DNA from: Carallia brachiata
Lineage: Eukaryota; Streptophyta; Magnoliopsida; Malpighiales; Rhizophoraceae
Reading direction: 5' to 3'
DNA: 64,000 bases
Assembly (NCBI GenBank): GCA_021464245.1
Contig: JADCRB010000061.1
Span: forward strand, 1 to 64,000
Shown one piece after another: positions 47,925 to 62,444 of this stretch; position 1 is the first letter of the stretch; each line of letters starts with the position of its first letter. Made by a program: the position numbers and the translations under genes. The notes below the pieces were generated by a model, which searched no databases, had not been told where the DNA came from, and saw only the letters and a program-made list of their open reading frames with translations.

Positions 47925-48770
47925 AGTTTTAACATTGATGCTCCTTATCAAAATCCGGTCTTCCCCAGTTCCAAGAAGTGTAGCAGGGACATGACCTGGG
48001 ACAGAAGCAGCAAGCAAGCAAGAAACAAAGTGCAAAGAGAAATTACCCAACTATTAGAACGAATCAGTTAATAGAAAGCTATTTCAAAACCATGCCCACT
48101 TCCTGACGCAAGTCTAATTCATTTGGAACACATTAACATCCATGTTCTGGTTACCAACTATAATCAAATAAAACACCCGGTAAAGCTAATATCACTTTCA
48201 ATTGGTAAAAGGTTAAAAGGTTAACAAATTCTTACGTCATGGAATGGCACATTGTCCTTGCCCATAAACTGATGCAGCTCCACATTTTCAGAGTTCTTCC
48301 ACCACCTTTCCCACTAAGGACTATAGCATGAAGTGACAGACACGTATCAAATGGATGCGTCAAACCACACATAATAGAACTGGACACCATATGAAGGTTA
48401 ACTAAAAGAAGTTATAAACTTGAGAAGTAAATAGCTTCAAGTGGGATTCAGAAAAAAGTCAATCTCAAACAGCTTAAGAAAGGGCATGACAGCCTTATAC
48501 TTAAGTTTTTCATGTGGAACAGGAACCCCCAACTCAAGATCCGTGGTGCTGCATCAAGGTAGGAGTCCTTTAAGCCATGCATATGTAGCCTGGATAGCAT
48601 TCCGACTCCAAGATCTAGCAACTGTCATCTTATCAATATAGCTCTTCAGCTTCTCCTCCAAAAACTGGAACTCTAGTAACAAGCCATGACATACCTGTTG
48701 AGTGTTGATAGTACAAGGTCTAACACACCACACAGAGAGGTTTTTGGAATAAGAACAAAAAAGCAACAAA
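47925..48770 (-). pseudogene. Methionyl-tRNA synthetase pseudogene fragment
   Basis: Three minus-strand pieces match plant cytosolic MetRS in the right order. Piece 1 (about 48680-48490) has LEEKLKSYIDKMTVARSWSR, then NAIQATYAWLKGLLP, a TGA stop at 48554-48556, and in the same frame STTDLELGVPVPHEKLKYK. Piece 2 (about 48305-48236) has [18 protein letters not shown] and VPFHD. Piece 3 (about 48005-47925) has ATLLGTGEDRILIRSINVKT. In the intact enzyme these are adjacent parts of the catalytic domain. The HIGH-motif N terminus and the KSKS/KMSKS-like loop were not found. The in-frame stop, missing parts and altered conserved residues (VARSWSR for VAGSWSQ) show it is dead. Gaps between pieces look like kept introns, so it arose from genomic duplication and not from a processed transcript. 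Confidence 0.75.
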
Positions 48771-49599
48771 TAATCTTACTTTTAATTCAAAAGAACAAAC
48801 ATAATGTTATTTCAACTCAATGTGGGAGGAGATGAAAAAAAAAAAAAGAGCTGTACAAGTAGAACAAGTTATTTAACTTATATCTAGGATCTTTAAGCTT
48901 TGTTGGATTTCAATAGTTTTTCATATTGGTCGCCAGGTGCAGAGCTCTAGTAACATGATAGCGTTGGGTATGTGCCTTCCACCAGCCTTTCTAGTAAGAA
49001 ATCTCAAGTGTCACAGTAAAGATGCATTGTAGTAATACATGCCTTCAAAGCTACAGAGTACATAATCCATGTTCTAGAACTATTTTTTGACAACGTTATG
49101 CCAAGAAATGCAAAAGAAAATCCCTATTTTTTACGTATGATCCACAAGCAAATCAAGATTTATACCATGATATTTCTTCACAAGTAAAATCGAACAATTT
49201 CATATGGATTCATAAATTTGTGCAGATAACTTGATAAGCAAATTTGAGACCAATACCATCTTAGCCCATTGTAAAACACTACTAAATCTTGTTTCGAGAC
49301 AAGAAAACAGATCAAGCAACATACATAACCCAGAAAGCATGTTAATTATCTTTTGGTTAGCTTTGGCATCCCAGATACCTTTTTAAATGTACAGCTGTCA
49401 CTGTTGACAACCCAAAAAGAAAGGAATAGAAGATATTAATTTCAATAAAAACTTGACCTAACAACCATCAATCAAATGCAAATGGAGCAAACACATAGGA
49501 CAAGTAGAACTTTATGTTAAAAAAGCATGAGTTCATTTTCAAGCAATCATACACCCAACACTCTCACCTTATTCTTCAAATAAATATCTGACCTGAGGA

Positions 49600-52540
49600 G
49601 ATACTATACCTCTGTCAGGAAGCTTATTGCATGGCCCCACCCAATTAAACGAGCATTTGGGTTCCACGCCATGACATCTCCCCACATCTGCAATAAGTCA
49701 CCAAAAAGAATTTGAATACTAGAAGCAATAAATGATTGGCAAGCTAAAATGTGTTGAGCCAAAAAGGTATGAAACTAACTGGAGATATAGAGCCATTTAT
49801 CATCGAAATCTCTCCATCAGGAAGCTGTAGGAGGGGACATTCTTTTGCGGATGGTATGCTTGGGAGGAAAAGGAAAAGAATGAGGGAAAGTAATTGACAC
49901 AGCGAGCTTTAAATGAGTTTAAGTTATATTTATTGCTGAAAGCAGGCTTCAAGGAAGAATGCTCCACAAAATGGTATATCACAACAGAAGAAGTTCAAAG
50001 GTCAGTGAGAATGCGATCAAAAATTCTGTTTATATCAAAGTTCAATGAACAAGATCTGAAGCAAGGCACGTGTATTGAAGTAAAAGTGGACCAACAACAT
50101 ATAGATGGTGATGAGTTGACAAGAAAATTTAGCAGGCTATATAAAGTGATTTCATCAACTAAGCATAATGAGTGAGAAAAGCTTTGGGAAACAGATAATA
50201 ATCAAGTTTGAAAAAACAGGAGATTGAGTAGAGGGATATACACCACAAATTGCGTTATCTTTTACTGCCCACCCACTGCAATAGAAGTATCTAAGCGCCA
50301 CTCATTGGAGTTAACCTGACAAAATACTCATAAATATTTGTCAATAAAAAGATTAACCACTCACTGACTGCAAAGATATAGAAAGCTAGTGCACAAATGT
50401 AAAGCTACATGGTAAAAAAATTAGACCAATGCAATTTAGAATTAAAGCTGGTGCACACCCGTTATAGCTGCTCTCCAATTTCCTGCTATTTATCAAAACT
50501 TAGCGAGGAACTTAAAGGAACACAGAGAGAATGAGATGGAAGGTCGATCCTCGGTGCTGAAAAAAATGGCGGCCAGCCCAACTTTTCATCCCGGGAAGAA
50601 AATGATGACTTTGGAGTGTGATACAAAACCTGTCCAAAGCAAATACAATAACCCAAGAAATCACAATTAAATTACGACAAGTCACATGGCCATAAAACGT
50701 TTCGCAAATATAATTACAAGGATCATGCATGGCCTAACTTTCCACACCAGCAATAGCTATTGGCCTCACTGCTCCAAGCATAAAGCCCAAAAGAATCTTA
50801 TCTATTACCTGAAAATCCCTGTGAATACAAATGAATATAGAAATTTCAGCATTAGAATACTAGAATTTTGAACTCAGAATAGGACATTTACAATCCTGAA
50901 TCCAATCATGAGGGTTTTGATTAAGCAAGTTGAAGAAGAGAAAAAACCTACCATAAGCACCAACAGGCATAAAAAAACCCCCATGAGATGAATTAGTGCC
51001 TCCTCTCTTCCTCCATTCACAAGCACCTTTGCAAATTTGTCCGCAATCCACTCTGCCTCCGCCTGCATTTCCTAAAAGTTCCTCCCAATCATAGATCCAT
51101 GCATGCTGGTACTTACCCACCACCAAACTTGTACAGCTTGCTGCAAGAACCCAAATAGTCACCTCCCAAGACCGACTCTAAAGCATCATTGACAGCCTCA
51201 TTATCACAAAAATCAAAAGTAGAGGGCAGGCACGAGTTAGACGATATCAGAGAGAATAAAATTACAATGGCAGGAGGTTTAATTTATTTATTAGCGATTC
51301 TTCATCACCTCTACTCTCCAATCTTAATAAAAAGATCAGTTTAAAATCAGGAATATGACAAATGTGATGTGCTTTCTATATGTTCACTTTTATAATAGCT
51401 CAGATCCGCCCTACTCCTCCACCACACTTAGCCTTGCAAACTTTCGCCTCATCATCTGTCTGCATTGATGATGTCCCAAGCCTTTCTTGCAGCCCTTTTC
51501 AAGATCATCGTCTTCTTCATAATGTAAGGACACATATTACAAAAGACAAAAAACAAGGAAGTAAGTTTCAAAACAATTCCCCGAGATAACTACAAAATCA
51601 AGAAGCAATGGAATAAACCAACAATCAAAGATGAAACTAGCGAACGCACCGTTAAAACCACGAACGGCTGCAAGAATCAAAAGAATTTAAAATCAATTTA
51701 GCGAACAAAAAGAAAAAGTAAAAGATCTTTAACCTGGCAAAAACAAAACAAAGAAAGAAAAAATGAAAAACAAAGAAAGAGAGAGGGAGAGACAGAGAGA
51801 GAATTGATCAATAATCAGGGAAGCAAAGGAACCGTTAAACCTCTTATCGGTGCGGGCTCCCCTGTAAATCTCTTCTGTGTTGCACTCTGCTTCAACAACG
51901 GATCTACCCGGGTCGAAGCAAGAAAAAGATATTAAAATCCAAGTTTATTTAGGAAACAAAAAGAAAACGGAAAACTGAAGATTATTAACCTATTCAAGAA
52001 AACAATGAAAATAAGAAAGAAAAGATTGAGAGAGATAACCGAATCGAACTTGGTGGAGTGTTGGCGGAAATCCGCCGGTGGCCGGTTCCTACGGAAGCAG
52101 CGACCTGGACCGTTACGGGAGAGAAAGGACCTCAAAAACTTGGACTGTTTGGCAACGAAACTCAGAACCCGATGAATGTGATTGCCCTCAAATTGTTCTT
52201 GAAACAAACAGACGCCGAAAACACATTATTAAACCGCCAAAAATATCATCAAAATCAAATTACCATAAATAAAATAAAACGGAAGAACAGAAAAGAGAGA
52301 AAATGAAACGGGGAAAAGGAGTTTGACACAACAACACGAAGATCCTCGTCAAAAGAATTGAAGCACTAGACAGATCGTGAGATTTTCAGGCAATCGTTAA
52401 AGAAGGACAATAATGTATATATATGTTTGGGAGCAGAAGAACAAGAAAGAAGAAAAAGGAGGAGGAAGAAGAAAGAAGCGATGGAAATACAGGAGGAGCG
52501 GCCGGGAATGTGTAGATTCAGCCGGCGGAGTTTGAAATAT
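49600..52540 (-). other. Unrecognised multi-exon locus, possibly a decayed gene
   Basis: Several minus-strand stretches look like exons with splice signals. About 51235-51120 reads NEAVNDALESVLGGDYLG, then SCSKLYKFGG, before a GTAAGT donor. About 49862-49793 reads KECPLLQLPDGEISMINGS then ISP, before GTTAGT. The next, about 49688-49611, joins in phase as MWGDVMAWNPNARLIGWGHA then ISFLTE. About 50835-50740 reads DKILLGFMLGAVRPIAIAG. Other stretches are open but shift frame between pieces. GA-rich sequence at 51700-52540 looks like leader/promoter with AG runs. No family is recognised. Frame conflicts suggest a broken gene or one with exons I have mis-joined. It lies directly upstream of the MetRS relic on the same strand. 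Confidence 0.35.
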
Positions 52541-53825
52541 ATAGAAAAAAATGGCTGAAGCGTAGGACGGACTCCCTTTTGATTTGGGTTTTGGGACCGT
52601 TAAGACTTGAGAACTTCTACATTAGCAGGAAGAGGGTAACTTGGAGGTCAAGTTTGTGCCAACGTGGCATTTTTTGAGAAGGGGATTTCTAATTTAACTC
52701 CATTTTTTAAGTGAGTATAATTTATTCATAATCTTACACCACACAATAAGTGAGATCTATTTAAATAAAAAAATTAAAAATAATATTTAAATAGTATTAG
52801 ATCAAGAGAGTAAATTTAGCAAAGACCTGATCTCACCTCTATCGCTTTCATTTTGACTTTGACTATCCTTGGTTTTCAAATTTACAACGGCTATTTTTTT
52901 TTTCCCTCAATTTCAGCTTAAATAAGATATACAAATAACTTTCTCCGAAATTGTGATAACAATAGAGAATACAAAACGCATAGAACAATATTTTTATGTT
53001 TCCGCCGAGATGATGATAAAATGTAAAAACTCCCATTGTTTCTCTTCCTCCCCTTTTTTTTTATTTGAACTTTTTTTCCTCTACTTTTTCATTAGTCGTA
53101 ACTCGCGACAAACGTTTTGACGAGCATTGCGCTTAAGCATTCGAGCCAACTCTCATCGCAAGACCAAATAAAACTTGGAGATTCTCATTAAGAGTCCATA
53201 CCCAAAAGGCCTTTGGACACACGCGATGAAGTAGACAAGCCCAACTGAATAACAGAGTTTTTTTTTTCCCCCCTCCGTTTTTTTCCACTTTTAAGAACGA
53301 AGAAAGTTACTAGCGTGTAGAATTAGATTTGATACATTCAAGCCCATATAATAGCCATGGATTCTAAGTAAAAATATTACATCTCAAATATACGTCATCT
53401 CTATGAGCTGTACAAATGAGATCACCTACATTTTGTTTTTCTTTTCTGAAGGATCACCCTCAATGAATTCAACAATAATTAAAAAAAATCATAGAGAATA
53501 CAATATTATTAGAGTGCAAGTAAACATATAGTAATACAAACTTTTACACGATTAAGTTCAAAAGAAGAAGAAAAAACAAATGAACCATTAGATTCTTGTA
53601 TCTAAATTATTTTCAATGAATGGGCCAAAAAAATACTGTTATCAAAATTTATTTTTTCTTCTCTTTTTCTTTTCTTGAATTTGAACAGCAGGATGTATAT
53701 TATTTATAGGCATCCCAGAAACAGATTTTTGTATTTAAAATCAATTATGGTGAGAAAAACCGAAATTCAACTTGGGCAATAAGTAGACGCCGGGCTAATA
53801 TAGCGAGCAGCAAATACGTAAAATC
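52541..53825. other. Spacer between the unrecognised locus and VPS53
   Basis: AT-rich and non-coding, holding the VPS53 3' UTR near 53640-53825. No gene is seen. Confidence 0.5.
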
Positions 53826-56800
53826 TCAGGTGAAGAGTTTTCTGAAAGGTCCATCCTTCCTGTCTTTTGCAGCTTCGGTCAGAGCAAGAAACCTCTTGAA
53901 ACCTGTTGTGGCAGCACCTCGTCCAAGCGCAGCCGCTCTTGTAAGAACATCTTCTCGCGATGCAATAAATCCGAGTGAAGCACTGGTAATTGCAGGCGCA
54001 GGAGCAGATGAAGCAGCCGGAACAACTGCTGGACCAATAGAAGGTTGTGTAATTGCTGGAGCATGTTTATTGAAGTCGTCCAATATGGTCTGCTGATCAG
54101 CCTTTTTAAGACCCTGAAAGCACAAATGACCATAAAAATAGAATTCAATTCTGTATCAAGAAACCTTTTACTCATAAGGTTTCATAGATTTATACTATCA
54201 TGTTATCAAAGCTGTCCTCTTTCGGTACAATAATCAAAACAAAACTTTACACCCAAAATTGTGGTCAATTACATAAATCTTTTCTCATTATTCCATTTTA
54301 TTGTAAATTTGGTATGATTAGAGGCGTCCCTCTCCTCTCACCATCCACCTAGATTTACTTTCCCAATCTTAATTGGAGCATCTCTATACACATCGAACAT
54401 GTCCAAACCAAAGCAAAAGTCACTCTCTCAGCCTTGTCTCCAATCAGAACTACACTTCTTTTGCTATAAGTATCTACATTTCCTATGTGGTCCTTCCTAG
54501 AGTGGCTACAAACTCACGCGATCATTCTTATCTCTGTTACAATCATTTTTTTTAATATGCTGTTTCCTACCAGCCTACCACTCCCTATCATACATCAACA
54601 TGAGCTTAATCATCTTATGATCAAATTTACCCTTCACTTACTTAAAATTTTGCGGCTATACATAACTCCAGTTGCACACCTTACAGCTTACCAAGGATAA
54701 AGTTGCACAAAATCATGCGATAGCTCTCAAAATTTATTCTCCTTTCTCTAGGAACAGGACATAAAGGGGAAGGAAAAGAAGTGGAGGAGAAACAAGAGAG
54801 CAATTGATGACCTTAAGCTCCAGAATACGCTGAAACTCCATTGGCGTTCCCTCTGGTAGCAATGCTCTATAGGTATCAGCCACGGAATCAATTGGAGACA
54901 GTATAACCTGTGAAATGTAGGATAAATACGATTAGCAGAAAAAAGCAATGAGAAGACAAAAAGCTGCAACTAACGATAATGTTCCCTAACCTTCAAAAGT
55001 GCTTCAGCTTTACTCATTTCACGGCTCACAAACTTTGAATAGCTAGTAGCAACAGATGCCTATTTCATGCAAATGTATACAGGCGGGTTAGACACAAATG
55101 CTTTGGATAGTTGAAAATGGTAGCTACCCAGATTACAACACTTGAAAATTTACTAGCAACTCACTACTGGAAAGAGCTTTTCTAGTCATGTCTGCAAATA
55201 TAGCTCATGCATGAAGACACCAGATAATATATTCTTGGGTTGTATGCAGTATTTCCATCCAGTCTCTTCTCATTCCCACTCGTCCAACTAAATTGGCACC
55301 TCTCAATGTCACAAATCTAATAAACCCTAGTTAGGCCTGCACTTGCCTAGCCAGAAACCATTTCAGCACCATTCTTTCAAACAAATTTGAACTTTCAACT
55401 TAGATTTGAATCAATGGTGGCCATTCTGGCATCTAGGGAATAACTAAATTCTTTTCCCATAACCAACACGGATGGAGACTAGCCATGCCCAGACGGTAGT
55501 AGGTCCCCAAGTTACCATAGCATTATTAAAGAGGCAAAAAGGGTGAAGCAGAACAATTTCAACTCTACTCTAACACACCATTCAACTCATACATTGAGAG
55601 AATTCTGATACAATAATAACATTTGTGCCTCTTACACCGCAAAAGAAGTCTCAACCAACGAGGATCTACTTGAATGTGAGAAGGCAAACAATTGACCTTG
55701 CATTGAAACAGAATTACAAAAGCAGCATACTTTATTTTATTTGCCCATTTAAATTTTCTGAAACTGCAACAGCTTTATTTGAAACCAAGCTGGATGGTGA
55801 CAGCCTACCCGTTGGATAGAATTCAGAAACAAATCCGAAATTCGACTGCTAGATTTTTTATCTTGTAAAAGTAGGCCTTTGTTCAGGAATTAGTCACTCA
55901 CCTGTTGACCAAGGGAAGGAATCTCGAGGAGAATTGTCTTTACGGCTTGAGTATCTAGAAGCATCTGCAGTAGCATCATGTCATTGGTTATCTCTGGAAC
56001 ATATAAAAATAATCTTGTAGAAAAGTTCCAAAAGTAAAAAGAGAAAAAGAAATTTTGATGGACAAGAAATTATTTTCATCAACGTGATTCACATAGTTTT
56101 ACTAACTTCTATCCATATGCACAACTTGTGTGTTCATTCTGGAGGCAACAGAACAACTCCATTAGGCTCAATATAAAAGAAGGTATAAGTGTGGTCATTG
56201 GATGCAAATCATTCATGTATTAATAAAAAAAACAGCCGGAATCTAAAGTCAAAAGGCACCACTATTTGCCACAAATTTCCAACAACTACAACTGAATACA
56301 CAATGATATTGACTCATTTGTCCACTCTATAGCAGGCTCAGAATCCTATAGGTGATAAATATACAGTTCACAGGCATAGCAGCTCCTCGAGCACTATTGG
56401 CGTTATATGAAATTCATGAATAGAGGCCTAAAACTGTCGGCCAACTTGGATCCACAAACTAAAAAAATTTAGATTTGCAGCATCTGAAATGTTTTCAAGA
56501 AAGGAAAACAACTTGTGATTGGTGCACAACAAAAAATCCTTATGGCACACATACTGTAACATGTGACAGCCCCGCATAATGTAACATGCGACAGCCCTAC
56601 ACCTCGATGCAAAGGTTAACAATCTCAGCATTTGGGATGCAAGGAATCATGTCTAATTCAGCTAGCAGAAATTAAAAAACTGCGAGCATGTAAGTCAATA
56701 ATTTCACAATTCTTGAAAAAAGGAACAAAAGTAGGAATGATAGATTCTTACTTGTTGGGCACCAGTCTCTGATATGTGCTTGCATTTGAATATGTTGGCA

Positions 56801-59800
56801 TAGAAACGTGGACCAAGTGACGAAGCAAGCTGCAAAAGACAAGGAATATGCAGATCAGGCCATGTGTTTGGAAAGCAACACATAATCAAAAGAGTTCGGC
56901 TAGCTTCAAAATGTTTGCCATTAGTAGACAGTATACATAGACCACAGGTAGTTGGCAACGCTGTTAAACAATGAAACTTAAAAAGATACTTGACTTCGTT
57001 TCATATGATAAAAACAGAACAAAGTCAAACAAGACATTGGCTACAATGCAGAAGTAAGGATCCTTTCAGGACCATGACACAAGTTCAGAAGCAAAATTTC
57101 AGCGGGTTATCCTCTTTGTAGTCTATTTTCCCTTTCCTTGGGCTACAATATTCTTTATAATCACCTTGTCCAAGAAATACTGGAAGTGGACTGATGAAAG
57201 AAGGCTTCCAAGCACAGGAATGCTACTTGTAAGGATCATATGTATGCCATTGACATATCTACAAGAAAGTGGTTCCAGTTACTATTGGAGTTTGGATCAG
57301 ACTCCTATGTTAAAGATTAGAATCACAAACATATCTTACACTGATTGGTCACCAACACTTTCAAGTGTACCCCATGGAACTCGTGTCATAGCAGTCATTT
57401 CAGCATCAAATTTAGTTTCCAGGCCATGTACTAGAGTCATTAATGCTTCTGTGATAAGCCCTGAAAATTCTTCCTGCAGCATTACAACAAGTCCTCTGTA
57501 AGTAGGCAGAAAAATTGACATCATATTCTAGTTACAAAAGAGTAAAGTACCTCAACTGAAGACATATCCACTCCAGCTGCAAATTGAGGATCAATTATTT
57601 TGGACACACTTTCAGCCAGCTCAGCAGACTGTAACCAAAAAGAAAAAAAATCAAAACAGAGAGACAATCAAGGTTAAAGCAGGTTTGTTAGATATAGTAG
57701 GGACAAATAAAAAAAAAAGGTGTTCTGGCTCCCATATTGTGGAGTCGGGGGAAGGGTCAGATGTATCCTAAAATTAATTAACAGGACACCAATAGGGGGT
57801 GCCACCCACTCAAAGTAAATAGGATTTCAAAATTAATTGAATTTAAAAAAAAAAATCACAAAATCTTACAAATTAAGCAAACTTTGCAACCTGAGATTGA
57901 CATCCAAAAAATTCCTTATGCAAAGACTCAGTATCGCTATTCTATTTTCGTAGACCTTTACACCATTATGCAACTAGTTGATAAAACACTAAAAGGGTCA
58001 CGCCTCAGAGTCCTTAAACCTAAATCTAAAATTAGCTCCTCTACAAGCCCCATATCCCTTCCCATTTTGCTGCATGGATCCGATTGGTCCAAATAGTCCC
58101 AATGAACCAAGCACAAAAATATAGTAAGCCAATGATAACCAAAATTGAATGACTTAAAAGTTATTGCCCACTTGGCAGCGCCTGTCAACCAAGATTTTGA
58201 CCCTGAATTTAAATTAACATCAACATTTCTCATTTGGTAAATCTCCATATATCAACACAGAAAAAACAAGCAGAAGCATGTATCTGGTCCCTTTAGAATC
58301 ATTACCATACGTGGCACAGTTAGCCTAAAATGCACAAAACAAGCAAGCATCAAATAACTGAAAAAAGGTTCTGGTGAATATGGAAACCAACCGTGTTCTG
58401 GCAGTACTCAGCTGAATTGACAATATAGCAAATCACCCGTTCATCCCTATCAGATGTCTGCATAAAATTGGCAAACAATTGACAAATGAAAGTATTGCTG
58501 TAAAATATAAGCTGCTTGTAAAGCAGATTAACAAAATGGCAAGCATGCTGATACCTTTATTTGTCCATCCATACCCGTGGCAGCTGCAACAATCCCCATA
58601 CCACCCTTCGGTAGTCTTGCCTTAAGCTTAGTGACATATGCTTTCAGAATTCTTTCAAATACCTAAGATGCAAACGGCAATAGTGTGAGATTCAGTAAGT
58701 AGCTTGCGTGCGTAGTGTTCTGTAATCATCTACAAGGAAACCATAAAGGTTTCAGCAGTTCTCAGAACACACTACTGATATAGAGGAATAAAAACTTTCA
58801 GCATGTCTATTTACACAAGACATAGCCATCAATTTTCTTCGATGTCAAACTATTTCATTATAAAAGAAAGCTTGGCAATTAGAGCACAATGAAATCCAGC
58901 CAAAAAAACCCTACAGGTTAAATCTTGGAATATTACAGTTCATTAACTTTCCAGCAATACAACTAAAGCAGGAGGATGCAGACAGGGGCGCTACAAACAA
59001 TGTAAATGAGTAAAAACACTGACAAATGTGCAGTACATGACTATGAAATCTATTGTCATCGGAGCCAAATAACATTTCTTTCCCAGGATGAATATTGCGA
59101 AAGGTGAGCTTGTAATAGGAATGAAAGGAAGGATAGTCATTTCTACCAGCAGTATGAGTAGAACTTTTCCCTTTAAAAAGTGATTTGTAACATATCATCA
59201 TCCTTTCTAAGCAATATTTATTACATCAATGTGTTGTTCCATCAAAATACCACGTCTTGTTTCATGAACAACCATATACTAATCCTTTCAACAGAATCAA
59301 CTAAATTCTAGGAAACTCATTGGCCAAAATCTTAAAGAATCAACGTGTAACGGTGTCAAGAGAAGGAAAATTTATTTTCCTGTAATAGGTTCGTGCAGGA
59401 AATTACAAGCCACATTACAAGTCAAGACACTTCATAAAAGTTAAAGCTGAAGTTAAAATTAATGGCCTAAATCATATATGGGAGCTTGATGCTTTATTCC
59501 CCTGACTCAACAAATGCAGCACTATAACCACACATCTGCTGACAAGAAATTAAGGATTTTGTGGAGATTCTGACGAGAGACTGTTAAAAAATCCAATCTA
59601 ACTATTCAGGCTTCTTGGTTTGTCTTCCCTTCTTTTATAATGACAAAGTAGTGCATACAACTTCTTGAGGATTCCATCCATGCCCCTATCCTCAGAGCCA
59701 TATAGGCATTAAACAGTTCATTACTCCAATTTCTGATTACCGAGTTCACATGATACCCTTTTTATCATATTTAAATACACAGTCAAAGTTTAAGGATTTG

Positions 59801-62410
59801 AGCAACCAAGTCCATGTCCCAGCAACATAGTCAAAACATAGATGACATAAGAAGATAAGTGTCAAAAGGTACCTTGACCAGATTAAATAATGTCTGGTTC
59901 TTTGTTAAAGCACTACACCGCTTTAAGCTTCTCTTGATTATCAGAAACAACTGGAAAAAAAAAAACAGATCATCACAAATGCACATGCACATACTCATTC
60001 TAAACAAAAGACAGTATCGTTCTGATATCGTGAGTGAGCCATAGCCTCATTAATAACTGCATCTCCATTCTACAGAGGTTCCTTACACAAATTTCAGCAA
60101 ACTATACAGAACTCACGAGATGTATCTTGCTCCTGCAATATTTATGCAGAACATGAGGCAAATGCAGTTGCTTACCTGCATGCTACTGGACAAGACATTA
60201 TTCTGACTCCCCTCCTCAATATTCCATGTTTCTTCCTGCAGAAATTAAATTAAAGCCCTGGAAACAACAAGCACAAAAGCTTTAAAGATGAACATAACTA
60301 GAGTTGACAGACCAAACAACCTGAACAAGCTTTTCCAAATTCTCCATTAGTGTTTTCTGTTCTAGTTCCACTATATATTGTCAAGTGAGGTTCAAAGCAA
60401 GAAGAAATGATTCCATGGAAGTTAAACTGCAAAAAACAGCTCACAATTGTTACTCTAATATTATAAATCCAGAGACAAGGTCATGCTGTCCCCAGACAAA
60501 GAATTCCATAAGAGGAGCACAAATGTCCATGTGCTACTTCAAGAACATGAGAGTTCTGACACATGGTCGTAACAAAATCCAAAAGGACACAATGCACCCT
60601 TTCATATAAAATATATTTGTTCTTTTGCTGGAGCTGAATGAACAGAAATCAACTGAAATCTTTTCAAGCTTGAAAGCACGAAGAACTTACAAATATGACA
60701 AACTGTAGACTAAGAAATCACATTAAAAAACATTCAGAATTGCATAAGAACGCATCCCAGATGCATGCAGCATATGTATCCAAAAATATACAATAACACA
60801 GAAACAGAGTATACAAATACTGTCAGTAATTCCATTACTAAACTGCAGAAGAAGAAAAATAGATACCCCAGCTGCAGGCACGGACAAATCTTTTATTGCA
60901 TCCTTCTCCTGTAAACACCAGCATTTAGGACATAATTGCTCTGATAATACAAAGATTCTAAAGTACTTCAAGTACTACTGTTTATAAAGAAACAAGGAAG
61001 CATAGTGTGCATACTTCATTCTTGCTTCTTTCATGCACAGCGAGCTTTCTCTCGTACTTTTTTCTGATATCAGATACAATTTGGCTGCCATTTTCCCTAC
61101 CAATTTCTGCAATATCATTCCCAATCTCTCTATTTCGGGTGCTGGCTCCAAATTTCTCTGCCAATTCATCTTCGAACTCTAGCGTTCGTTGCAATGCCTA
61201 CTTGCAGTTGTCAGGACGTCGGTAACATTTCCAGAAGTGAAACTGGTTACCCAATGATTGATAGGACAGAGATAGTACTTTTCATAGAGAATGACTGTGG
61301 CATGATTAATATGAACAAGGACTTAACAGGGACTGATAGACATAATAGGGCAAAGGCATTGTCAAAGCACTCCCATAATTCATCTTATTGCGATGTGATT
61401 GCGGCTTGGTCAAACTGACTGACTTCTCATCTCGCAAATAAATAAGTTTCAAGATATAAGTTCAAACAATAAAGCATTAAAAGCTTACCAACAGCAATGT
61501 TGCCACTTCTGGTTTCTCTTTAAGGTTATCAAGTATCCCCTCCAACTGTTTTCTGAAATATGAACAATAAGCAAAGATTTTGAGCTAAGCTTAGTATCCT
61601 GCTCCCCAACGAAAAGAGCTAGGAAATGACTGTCGTATTGGTACTGGGTCCTCGAATTCCAGTTACTTTAAAGAAGGAATAGCATATCCCACTTAAATCC
61701 ATTGGAACCGAAATCTCACTTTGAAGGTCCATTTTTATGTTTGAAGGCAGAGGCCTAAAAATGCCAAGTACAATTCATTCTCCAACTCTGTCTGTACACA
61801 ACACATGCATATGTAGAGATGATACATATACACAAACATAACATAATTATAACGGATGAAAACATCCTGATTTAGTGATCTAAACACAAATTCTCCTTTT
61901 CTTGTTTTTGACACTCAAAATGATGTGAAAGAAGGTTGCATACCTTGTCTTCTTACAAAATTGGATACATAGCCGATAATCAACATGCCATGAGGGAGGA
62001 AATATCTTCCATATCTCCTCATTTGTTCTCATTCGCCGCTTGATCCATGCATATCTTCGTTCAGTCTTATCCAGCTTAGCCAGCTCTAGTCATATGGGGA
62101 AAAAGATTTCAAACTTGAGACATAAGAAAAAAAATAATTTGAAGTAATCAAGATAAACTTTTGAAAGAACAAATTCACAAACCAGCTCCCTCAAAAATCT
62201 GCTCATATGAAGTCAGCTCCCTACTGCAAAAATTATTAACCAACTCTTCCCTCACAGATGGCTCCAAAGCATCAACAACTAGGCAACCATCAGATAGGTG
62301 CTCTAGTAAATTAGTTTCTTCAGTCTCTTTTCCGGTACCTAAGCTGAAAAAGAAGTTTTGAGGCAAGAATAAGAAAACATAAGAGAGGGAGAATGCATCT
62401 ACCAAAAAAG

Positions 62411-62444
<34 letters not shown>

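Noticed and set aside
52140..52207. GNHIHRVLSFVAKQ resembling a MetRS segment
   Set aside because: The match is short and out of order relative to the MetRS relic. It may be chance, so it is mentioned only as a weak lead and not annotated.
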